A stretch of DNA of 64,000 bases from Amborella trichopoda (taxonomy: Eukaryota; Streptophyta; Magnoliopsida; Amborellales; Amborellaceae): positions 3,019,398 to 3,083,397 of the forward strand of contig NW_006499905.1 of assembly GCF_000471905.2 (NCBI RefSeq), written 5' to 3'. Each line of letters starts with the position of its first letter. Position 1 is the stretch's first letter. Positions 14,160 to 23,400 of this stretch are shown here, in pieces. The notes below the pieces were generated by a model. That model ran no database searches, had not been told where the DNA came from, and worked only from the letters and a program-made list of their open reading frames with translations. The position numbers and the translations under genes are program-made.

Positions 14160-14924
14160 GTATAAAGGAAGAAAGAGAGAGAGAGAAAGAGAGAGTAAAC
14201 CATTGAGTATTGACTATTCAACCTTATGGTGCAGGTTCTTGTTTTACCTCCTTATCAGGGCAAAGGGTATGGGCGCCACCTTCTTGAGGCTGTGAACACT
14301 ATTGCGGTATCACGAAATATGTTTGATATTACAATTGAGGAGCCTTCGGAACACCTCCAAAACATTCGTGATTGCATGGATACAATTCGGCTTCTCACAT
14401 TTGCGCCTCTCAAAACTATTCTTTCATCTCTCTTTTCTAGGCTTAAGGAGGAGAGGCCACAAAATAGTTCTATTGCATTCAAATATTTCCCTCCTAAAAG
14501 TTTGGTTGGAGAAGTCAGAAAAGAGCTGAAAATATACAAGAAACAGTTTTTGCAGTGCTGGGAAGTTCTTCTTTTTCTAGGTTTCTACAAGATAAGTGCA
14601 AGCACTGAGATTTTCAGGGCCTGGCTAGCTGCAAAAGTTGAAGCTGAGACATTTGATAGGGGTGAGATAAGTGCTATGAAGAAGTGTGTGATTGATGTGC
14701 AGAATGAATGTGGACATGACAAGACATTCGTCATGGTGCGATTTGAGGGTGAGGTGAGTCCAGAGATTGAAACTGGAGTTCTACAGAAAGATGAGTCTGG
14801 AGAAAGAGAAAGAAAAGAAGAGATGGAAAAGTTCATTGAGGGGCGGCTGAAAGAGATCAAAGCGATCTCTGAAAAGGTCTCCCTCCACTGTGAGAATTTG
14901 GGAATTCCTATTTCCGTTGCTTGA
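754..14924 (+). CDS. HAG2: Histone acetyltransferase type B catalytic subunit (HAT1), complete, 10 exons
   Basis: Acetylates free, newly made histone H4 (K5/K12 in the known family) before chromatin assembly, normally with an RbAp46/48-type WD40 partner. Exons: 754-826, 5344-5385, 8431-8540, 10790-10858, 11293-11331, 11437-11513, 11579-11678, 12245-12332, 13085-13245, 14235-14924. All junctions are GT-AG and phases agree, giving 482 residues (Arabidopsis HAG2 is about 467). A basic KKRRR patch (14-18) could be a nuclear signal. The N-terminal Hat1 domain spans roughly 20-200. Exon 10 opens with the GNAT acetyl-CoA loop QGKGYG (261-266), followed by the family motif EEPSE (288-292), whose acidic residues include the catalytic base region. 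The start is the first ATG in the conserved frame (GAAGAATGGCG). The exon 5 acceptor has a weak pyrimidine tract and is the least certain junction. Introns 1 (4.5 kb) and 2 (3.0 kb) are large and repeat-laden. Confidence 0.95.
3419..4730. mobile_element. Possible non-autonomous TIR DNA element in HAT1 intron 1
   Basis: GTTTGGGTAC at 3419-3428 is exactly inverted at 4721-4730. Inside both ends the words GGAAATA and GATTAC recur (TGGGAAATATATTAC left; AGGGAAATAGATTAC on the right, read inward), suggesting degenerate terminal and subterminal repeats. The left end also repeats TTTGGGTA near 3500. No transposase is readable. No clean target duplication was found, so class and exact ends are uncertain. 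Confidence 0.45.
3734..3769. repeat. (CT)n microsatellite
   Basis: About 18 uninterrupted CT units, inside the putative TIR element of HAT1 intron 1. Confidence 0.9.
6361..6610 (-). mobile_element. RTE/SINE-type retroposon tail, reversed, in HAT1 intron 2
   Basis: Read on the minus strand this ends in CCCCAAATAGTTGGG followed by (ATG)n, the standard 3' end of plant RTE-type LINEs and SINEs that borrow their tails. The plus-strand RTE fragment at 41,498-41,944 ends with the related GCCGACCCCAAATAAG. Upstream on the minus strand, CCCAAGCCCGGATATAGGAG matches a common plant SINE-like body. The 5' end is not defined. Confidence 0.5.
7990..8238. mobile_element. MITE-like repeat, family C copy 1 (HAT1 intron 2)
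   Basis: Shares GGAACAGG, the AGTGAA..TGC segment, an A/G-rich centre, CCCATTTATA and GGAGTTGTTTAGC in the same order with 32,664-32,974. Ends are weakly inverted (CATTTGG left; CCATTTGGAAGG read inward from the right). No coding capacity. Probably a hAT-like non-autonomous element. Confidence 0.5.
9449..9533. repeat. (ATA)n and (TA)n microsatellites in HAT1 intron 3
   Basis: A run of ATA/ATC triplets passes into alternating TA. The surrounding DNA (9360-9720) is rich in AACTGGTTTGA / TTGGTTTT words but has no readable gene. Confidence 0.8.
14137..14200. repeat. (TA)n(GA)n tract before HAT1 exon 10
   Basis: A compound TA/GA repeat lies 35-100 bases upstream of the last acceptor. The TATGGTGCAG acceptor itself is separate from the tract and intact. 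Confidence 0.85.
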
Positions 14925-15200
14925 AGTTGGAAAGAATTTTACACCGGAGAGAGAGAGAGAGAGACAGAGAGATTAGAGTCATGACCAACCCTTTTTGAGC
15001 TTTCATTGAGTATTTTTGCAGGGTGGAAGGTTTCACTTTGTTCTTTAGAGTTGAAAACTGCAAGAATCAACTGCACTGATTGGACTTGGTGTTTGCGGAG
15101 GACTTTGGTTGTAATTTAGTAACTTGACAGGTTTTTCATTTTTGTATTGAGTTGAAAATCCGTAATAGATATTGATTCAAAGTATTTGCCTTGGGCCTTT
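14925..15200 (+). other. HAT1 3' UTR and end of gene
   Basis: After the TGA the DNA holds a short (GA)n run (about 14,948-14,962) and T-rich sequence. No perfect AATAAA is seen; degenerate plant signals such as TTGTATTGA near 15,141 may serve. No further open frame belongs to the gene. Confidence 0.5.
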
Positions 15201-15532
15201 ATTTTTTTCCTTCTGTTTAACAGAGTAGCAACCAGTATGCGTGGCTAAGTGGAGGCTCTCTCCCCCCTCCAGGCATAAAAGCAAGAGTGTTTATAAGTGG
15301 GCTGGGTGGCCGAGCCAGCCTAAACAGGGCCAGAGCCCTTTCATGCGGTTGCTAGCTGGCCTGGGCTGGTTCTCGTTTGTCTGGGCTCGGGTCGGCCAAG
15401 TCATGGCCCGGCCTCGCCTGAACATATAATAGAAAAGCCCATGGCTTATCGGCCCAACGTGTGAACTGTGGAGGATTTTCTTGATTTTACATGTTTAGGT
15501 TCATTTTAGAACCACCATATGATTATTTAAAG

Positions 15533-15923
15533 AAAAAAGTTTATATAAGGTTATAACCTTAAAATGTAGAATTACATATGTACCTAAAAAGTCTATCGAA
15601 GAATGTTTTGTTAATGTTGAAAAGTCATTTAATAAATCATCACGACATCGAGATGTATGAATATGAAAAAAAAAAGATTCAGAGTCTTAGAAATAGTGCA
15701 CATTGCAACGCATTATTTAGATCGTCTATTTTCAAGATTTTCATATGTTTATAGATCTACTCGATTTGAATAATTTTTAGAGTTTTAAATTATATAATTA
15801 GATATGAGAACAGATTTTGAGATAATCCTAATAATTTTTTACATCAAAATTATATGTCATGATAAAATTTGGAGGTATGCTGTAATTAGATTGTTTAAGG
15901 TTGCAACCTTATGGAAGCCACAC
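15533..15923 (+). mobile_element. MITE family A, copy 1 (hAT-like)
   Basis: About 391 bp, opening AAAAAAGTTTATATAAGG and closing with TTAAGGTTGCAACCTTA. Core words shared by the plus-oriented copies: CATCGAGATGTATG (or CATCAAGATGTATG), AGAAATAGTG, AAGATTTTCATATG, GATATAATCC-like. Its tips carry a short palindrome (AAGGTTATAACCTT) shared with copy 3. No clear target duplication remains. No coding capacity. Confidence 0.75.
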
Positions 15924-15974
15924 ATTTTTTTTTTAAAAAAGCACTTTTTTAGTTATTTAATCTTAGGAATTATA

Positions 15975-16100
15975 TGAATAATACCATTTACCTTTGGTAT
16001 AGGGAAACAACAATTGCGTACAACCAACTAATTTCACATCCAATAGTAAAGATTAATTGTGACCATTTTGTACCAAAAGTAAATGGTCTCATTATATACT
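15975..16100. mobile_element. Short inverted-repeat (MITE-like) element
   Basis: ATACCATTTACCTTTGGTA (from about 15,980) is inverted as TACCAAAAGTAAATGGT (about 16,070), with a ~70-base middle. Part of the right arm (TAATTGTGACC..AAAGGTAAAT) recurs near 43,030. No coding capacity. Confidence 0.45.
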
Positions 16101-16527
16101 CTCTTAATTTTATAACGTGATTTCCTTTTAAGGCAATTCTAGAGTGTGTGTAATGAATTATTCAAGAGAGATTTTTTGAGGGGTCAAAACGTTTTACAAA
16201 ATCATTAAAAATGTTAAAAGATCTCAATTAATATTAGAAGGTTTACTTTTTAATTTTCATTCACTCAGGGACTTCTTCAAAAAGTACCTTAAAAAAAAGT
16301 TGAAACCATGGCATTTTAGTTGTTTAAGCTACTTTGAACAAGCATGGTACTCTTGTCGGTTAGTTGGGACCTCTTAAGTTAGTCAAATTATTGAAATGCC
16401 TCAGGTATTTTGTCATTTTATTGGTGCCTCTGGTGTGTGTCAAATTAATAAAAGTGTGTAATTTTATTGGTGCCTCTGGTGTGGGTCAAATTAGTAAAAT
16501 TCTTCCTATTTTTCAGTAGTGCAACTT

Positions 16528-16659
16528 GGGCACTACTGAAGGTGTTCTTTAAGGAGGAAAACAAAAAATATAATAAATAAAACCTGTAATGTTGGGCACT
16601 ACTGAAGGTGTTCTTTAAGGAGGAAAACAAAAAATATAATAAATAAAACCTGTAATGTT
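16528..16659. repeat. Exact 66-bp tandem duplication
   Basis: Two identical 66-base units, each beginning GGGCACTACTGAAGG and ending CCTGTAATGTT, lie back to back. Just before, TTGGTGCCTCTGGTGTG is duplicated with a 46-base period (16,421 and 16,467). The exactness suggests a recent event or an assembly duplication. Confidence 0.9.
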
Positions 16660-17705
16660 AATTAGGATGTTGTCACTCCCTGATTATTCATATAAAGGGT
16701 CTTTTATGGTATTTCCCCTTTCTTGGGTTACTCTCTACGTTGAGCAAGTAACATGGTCAGAAACAAATTTACAATTTGCTCACATGAGAGTATAATTTTT
16801 TTTTTAACAATATTGTTATATGGCGTGTGCAATGCACAAGTGTGCCCAAATTATTTAAGTTTTGTATTAGATTATTGTAAGCAATAATTTACTAAATAAA
16901 AGTAAAAGCAAAAGTGCCATATTTCTTTTTTTTTTACTAGAAATAAAAAAATTAGAGTAACCATAAACTTTAAACCTGTCCAATATGGAAATAAATTATT
17001 TTTATTATGACTCTATTATGTAAAATAACTTATTTTTGTGATCCCTAAATTCTAGAGGGAAAAGAAGTAAAAATTTGTAACTAAAAAAATTAGTGTATAG
17101 ATTAATTGATTGAATAATAAAAATAAAGAAAGCTTAAAATTAATAAAGAAAAATTTAAAAGTAAGAAATTATCAAAATCCCGTGCATCCAAGGAAACTAT
17201 AGAAAGGATAAATTCCTATTCAACCAAAATTGATTAATTCTTTCCTACTTTTAAGGAGCAAGGAATGATCCAAAGCATATTGTGTTTTAAATAAAACTGA
17301 CGTCCTCTACTCCAAGAGAATTACATGCAAATACATCATAAGAGCCTCTTGAGTCATATTACTGACATGCCTCTCTTTCCCATGTTAATCAAAAGCAATT
17401 TGAAAAAAATAAATATTTTTTTTTTTATGGGAGATACCTAAGTGAAATGAATAGAGAAAAAATAATCCCTCCTTCTATTACAGCATTTGACCCATTCAAA
17501 AGGTTTTACCTAGGGCTAGAAAGCCAATCGGGTCCATTTGGCAGATCAACCCGAGAGAGATATCGGTTCAAAAGCATGGACCTGATTATGAATTGGATCA
17601 GGTTTGGGTCTGGGTACGGGTTCAAATCGACTTGATGTGACCTGACCTAAGGTTTTATATGATCTTTTAACATATGAACAAATAGTAAAATTGCATTTAA
17701 CTTAG

Positions 17706-18099
17706 TTGGAAAAGTTTATATAGAGCCAAGGCTCTAAACAATCAAATTTGAGCCCACCTCAAAAAGTTTACTAGAAGAGGTTGTTTTGATGCCCAAATAT
17801 CTTCAAATTGATCATCTCGACATCAAGATGTATGGACATGAGAAAAAAATGAATTTCAAGTTTTGAAAATAGTGTATTTTGTAATGCATTTTTAGACTGT
17901 CAATTTTTGAGATTTTCAAGTTTTCATAGATATGTTGATCTACCCTATTTTTGAAGCTTTGAACTTTATAAATAAATATAAAAATGTATTTTAAGGCTAT
18001 CACAAATATTTCCTGCGATAAAACCACATTTCTTGATACTATTTGAAGGTAGGCTCTAATTTGATTGTTTAGAGCTTAGGCTTTATACAAACCGCACCC
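17706..18099 (+). mobile_element. MITE family A, copy 2 (hAT-like, 8-bp TSD)
   Basis: 394 bp. Left end has CCAAGGCTCTAAACAATCAA; the right end read inward has CCTAAGCTCTAAACAATCAA, so the inverted repeats exceed 35 bp. Flanks are TAACTTAG (17,698-17,705) and TAACTTAA (18,100-18,107), a 7/8 match of the 8-bp length expected for hAT insertion. No coding capacity; presumably moved by a hAT transposase elsewhere. Confidence 0.85.
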
Positions 18100-19564
18100 T
18101 AACTTAACAAAGACTTCCACTTAATTTAATTACGGATTATGTTAGGGTACACATACATGCGAGCATTTCGTAAATGTACTAAATATATTTTAATATTAAT
18201 TACCTTTACTTTGTAATAAAATTCATTTTGGAGCAAAGGTGTACGATAAATATTTTTATAAGAATTTAATACTCCATGTAGGTGATGTAAAACCCATATA
18301 GATGATATCATTCTCTATATAATTAATAAATGTTACTCTTTCGATCATGAATTTCTATTTTTTGCCCTTAAATAATTACCTAAAATACCCCTAAAAAAAG
18401 TTACTACATTATAAAAAAATATTATTAAATGTAAAAAAATTTTGAATATATTTAATAAAGAGAAAGCATAAAATAAGACATTTATTCTTTTGTACAAGGT
18501 GGTCACAATAATCTTGACTATTGGATGTAAAGTTGGGTGGCTGCAATTATTCCATTGATCAAGCTCAAGCTTCAAAATAAATTTTCTCAAACTTTTTGAC
18601 ACTTCCAAGCTATCAATTTTCACATCAAATAGTTGTAAAGCATTGTGACCAATGGAGAAAATTACAAATAAACTCGCAAGGCTAGACTTTCTATGCAAAA
18701 TACGCCCAAAGAATTTTTTGTTCTCACTTTTCCCCCTAAAATATAATTCTCTCAAATTCCCCCACGTAAAAGAAAAAGTACATTTTTTTTATATGAAAAT
18801 ACCCTTTTTTGTGTATAAAATTTTAATTTTGGTTGGACATTCACATGGGCTGCTGGACTGCTGTTTGACATTGCCAGACCCCGTTAAACTAAAAAAGTGT
18901 AAGATAAGTCTTTGATATTACTGGACCGCATGCTGGACCGCATGGGCTCATTGTCGGACCGCTCTTTGTCAGTACCGTACCACCACTTGTACAGCCAGAC
19001 TACCACTGCTAATTACTGAACCGACATTACACTGCCAGACCACTCTAAAAATATATTGGACTGCCTTTTGGTGAGAAAGAGGAGAGAGAGGCATGGGTAA
19101 AAGTAATGGAGGTAGTTTAGACTTTTTTTTTTTTGGGTTGGGAAGGTTTTTGTTAAGAAAGTATATTTTCGGGTAAAAAGTGAGAAAAAATATTTGGTTT
19201 GGGGGTAACTTGCAAAGAAAATCTAGTATGTGGTATTTGTAATTTTGTCTAAAAGATAAATGGTCTTATTGTATCCAATCCCTTTAGTAAATACTCACAT
19301 GTATGTTACACAAATAATTTCAAGATGAAAATAATAATTTTAAATTTTAAATTGTAAAATTAAACATCTTAGCTTTTGTACCATGATGTATGCCGAGACT
19401 CCCGAGTCAAGGTTGGTTCGGGTCTAGGTTTGGTTCTTACCACCCATTAGATCTTAGTCTAGCTAGAATGGTCTAGGATGCTGCCGGGTCAGAGTCTTGG
19501 TCCATTATGTAAATTGTCGCCTCAGTCTCGACCCGGACCCAACTCAACCCATTCCAATACATAA

Positions 19565-19958
19565 AGGAAAAAGTTTATATAAGGATGCAACCTTATAATG
19601 TAGAATTACTGATGCACCTAAAAAATCCATCGGAAAAGGTAGTTTTAATGTTGAAAAACCCTTGATTGATCATTTCGACATCGAGATGTATGACCACTAA
19701 AAATAAAAAGATTTTAAGTCTCAGAAATAGTGTATTTTATAATATATTATCTATATCGTTCATTTTCAAGATTTTCATATGTTTATAGATCTAATTGATT
19801 TTAACCATTTTTGACATTTAAAATTTTATAATTAGATATAAAAATAGATATTGAGATAATCCTAAGAACATTTTACATCAAAATTATATATTATCATAAA
19901 ATTTGAAGGTGCACCTTACCTCTACAACTACAGATGCATCCGTATGCCAATTGCACCC
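19565..19958 (+). mobile_element. MITE family A, copy 3 (hAT-like, perfect 8-bp TSD)
   Basis: 394 bp, the same length as copy 2. It starts AGGAAAAAGTTTATATAAGG and ends ATTGCACCC. It is flanked by a perfect 8-bp duplication, ATACATAA, at 19,557-19,564 and 19,959-19,966. The interior aligns with copy 1 (CATCGAGATGTATG, AGAAATAGTGTATTTTATAA). Confidence 0.88.
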
Positions 19959-20398
19959 ATACATAAAAGCTAAATTTTTTACGATGCTCGGATTTGTAAA
20001 TGAAATCTCTCCTTGTCGAAGGGAAAATTGTTTCATGCGGGTTGGATGGAATTTCTACATATATTAGAAAATGAAAAGCATCTATCTTAAATATGGATGC
20101 AAGTAGGTGTTCCATCTAAAAATAATGGAAACTAACTATCCAAATATTTTCTTAATAAAATTATTATTTGTAGTTTTTAAAATTTATTTATTTATTTGCA
20201 TTGACGATTTCCATTTTAGAGATTATATGTCTTAAAATCCATATAAAGAATAGATTTATTACAGGCCCGCATTTCTACATGTGCGGGCTTGGCCGCATAG
20301 AACCACTTCTTTGCCAAAAATGCCCTTGCTGGAGTACTAATACCAACAAAGCTTTAGTGCTCGCCCATTCCCTTCCTGAAACCAGAGACCAGCACGTT

Positions 20399-20408
20399 CT
20401 AGGGTTTT
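20399..20408 (+). promoter_or_regulatory. Telo-box-like motif in the MPPA leader
   Basis: CTAGGGTTTT (AAAACCCTAG on the other strand) lies about 70 bases before the start codon. Such motifs are frequent near transcription starts of plant genes for ribosomal and mitochondrial proteins. The motif is seen; its role is inferred. Confidence 0.4.
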
Positions 20409-20476
20409 CTCTCTAATTTTTTTAGAGTATTATTTAAGGATTTTAAAGGGCTTTCGGGATCCGTACGATAGCAGCA

Positions 20477-23400
20477 ATGTACAGAAGCGCGGCTTCACGC
20501 CTCAGATCCCTAAAGGTGAGATTTTTCGCCATCAGTTGATAATTTCTGGGGCTCGTTTGATGTCTTTTTTGCAGTTCGTGAAGTCTCCAATTATTGTTCA
20601 ATTTCTTGATAAGTTTTTTACTTCATTGATTATTATTATTTTATTATTATTATTTTAATGGTTTTCTCATTAGATTGATTGATGAATGTGAAAATGCCTT
20701 GTGCAAAACGATTTACTAATAACAAAAACAGTGTTAATTAGGAGAACACTTGTATTGGTCGTAATACAAACAATTTGATTTCTGGATCCTTCTAGTCATA
20801 TGATTTTTTTTCACTTTTGAAACTGTTCTGCTCCCTTTAATGCTCGTGGTTACAGTACTTATATAATGTAATTCTTCAGTTTTTGAATTTTTAGCGTTCC
20901 CTTGAACTTTTTCCACAGTCTTCATAAAAAAAACTTTTTCCACATTCTGGTTAAATTTGTGGATGCCATTGAAAATTTTCTTGCTCTTATTAATATTATT
21001 ATTATTTGATGATATTTATAGTTGATGATCTGTCCGTTTCTTATTTTTTCATGAAATTGAAGACCTCAATTTCAACTGGATATCAGTTGCCAATACGAAC
21101 AGTTGTTTAGTATTTTTGCTTCCTGAGATATTGGGGTTCATCATTCATTATTTTTCACCATGTGGCTCGGAAATTTGAGGTCATCACTTTGAATACAACA
21201 TCAAGGGTCATGATTGCCATTGTCTCATTTTGAGACTATCCGTTCAAATAAAACTTGGGCTTTCTATTACATCAGCCCTTTGATTTTCTCTATATACATG
21301 TATACATACATGTATAAATATGTGAAGTAATCTATGGAAATCAGATACGATTTTTATCTTTTCCCTTACTTCTCATTCTATATTCCTGCATTATGTATGG
21401 CACAACAATGCGTGACTGTTAAGTGCGCTATTACCTTGAAATTCTTCATCTTAACTGAAGAAGCTAGCTTAAGTTTGCTTTTTGTTGGGAACTAGTCTAT
21501 CAGTTGGGAGTTATGGGGAAGAGCTGGTTGGCTTGTGAGGGAGATAGTGACTGGGAAATAGTTGATGGAATGGAAACTCAGGGGAATTTTCATTATTCTC
21601 CACCCCCCCCCCCCTCCAAAAAAAAATAACAATTAAGAAACTTAGGGGAATCAGGATTCTTAGTTCTTGGATTTATATAGGTTGGAAGGCCTACCTAGTA
21701 TACTGGTTTTGGACCTCAGAAGTGGGATTGCGTATAGTTTGAGTTTTCCTTTTATGTGGTTTCAGTTCATTGGATACTTTGGGGATCTGCTGGACATTTG
21801 GTTTTGTTTAGGGGTGATTATTTATGCCAATGTGGGTGGTTTACTGATTTAAGCAGATGGATGTTAATGAGGTTGTTGATTTTTTGTTTTTGCCTATTAT
21901 TTTAAGTCTTGTAATGTTTGGATTTGGAAGGGACTTGATGAATAATATGCCAAAGACTCTGTTGAGCTTGCTTGAGGTCCCAAAGGGCACTTGCATCTTG
22001 ATCTATGCAAGAGAGTGAAGAATGGTATGAGAGTTGTTGGCTATTGTCTGCGTTGGATTTTTCCATTTTGTGCCTTGTGGTTATTCTTTTGTGGTTAAGT
22101 GTTGAGCTCTGTTTAGGTTCCTTGAGGGGACTTTGTTTTAGTGGCTAGAGATAAAGATACTGATTAGAACCACGCTTAGTGTTCAGTTTTTCACTATCCC
22201 AAATTTTCCATGTTATGAGTATATGTAATTAAAGTGTTGAACACGTTGTCTACTATGATTGTGAGGGAATTTTAGGGTTTCTTTTGACATGATTGCTAAT
22301 ATATTTTGTCCATAGGAAGGTGGCGCAGTGTCTTTTCAAAAGGGGTGTAAGATGTCGGGTTCCGTCATAGTTCACACTGTTCTTTTAATGTTTTGGGTAA
22401 GTTGGATTGTTATCAACTACAGTGCTCCCACCCAATTATGGATTTTATTGGATGGTTCCTTTGAAATTGTCTTAAATTTAACTTATCTCTTAAATTTAAT
22501 ACATTTCCACCCCCTTCACGTGAATTTCGGTTCTATACTTTTTAGGTTTTGGGATGGGTTGCTTGAGGTAAATGGCATAGGATCTCATGTGTAAAGTGTC
22601 AAAGTGGGTGATGTTTTTTTTTTTTTAAAATTTAATACCGGTTGATCACCAAAACCCCTCGGTTAGCGGTTAGATTGCTCGGTTTTGCGAATGCCGGTTC
22701 CAGTTTTGGGCGGTTTTGGTGATCAACCGGTATTAATTTTTTTTTAAAAATATATATAAATTCTAAAAAATTAGGAATTTGATTTGTAATGTATTTTTTA
22801 ATATTCTTTACATTATGGTAAAGGTTAAAAATTGTTTTAATCATTAATACTCACTTTTATATTTTTCCATCTTTTTCAAAAAAAATTAAAAATACCCCTA
22901 GGCACAAATCGCTTCGTTAAAATCCATTTTTTTCATTAATTTTCAACTTCATTTGAATGTGTTTTGTTTTAATCATTCTTTATATGCTTTTCATATTTTA
23001 GTAGATTATTTTTTTGTATCTTTTTTATTGTTTTCAACACTTTTTGACTGCCCGGGACTTGCCCGATTAGAGCGGTTGAATCGACCAGTTTACCGTTTAG
23101 GCCAGTTAAACTGCTTCCAGGCCCATGTTTGGTTAACCGTTCCTGTTCGATATTACGAACACTGGTTTATAGATAGTATTAGTTGGATTGTGATTTCTTA
23201 GCGACTATTTGTTTGCAAAATTTTGTCAAATGGTGTTTTTTCAATTTGTAATTGACTAAATGACAATTTGGTCAATTGTCATTTGTTCTATGTGGGCGTT
23301 GGATTATTACAATTTGAATTATAAGTTATTATGTGGTGTGATGGTGATGGTGGTAGTGATGGTGTGATGGTGGTGGCATAGTGTGGAACTAATTATGCTG

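Larger units (their letters stand above)
15200..20240. other. Intergenic region between HAT1 and MPPA
   Basis: About 5 kb without a credible gene. It holds MITE family A copies 1-3 (15,533; 17,706; 19,565), a short inverted-repeat element near 15,975-16,100, two tandem duplications (16,416-16,505 and 16,528-16,659), and GGGTC/GGGCC-rich patches at 15,300-15,440, 17,510-17,640 and 19,390-19,560 that look like remnants of GC-tipped transposons. A patch at 18,840-19,070 repeats TGGACCGC and CCAGAC words. Confidence 0.7.

Noticed and set aside
14255..14860. Minus-strand frames opposite HAT1 exon 10
   Set aside because: Shadows of a strongly conserved coding exon on the plus strand.
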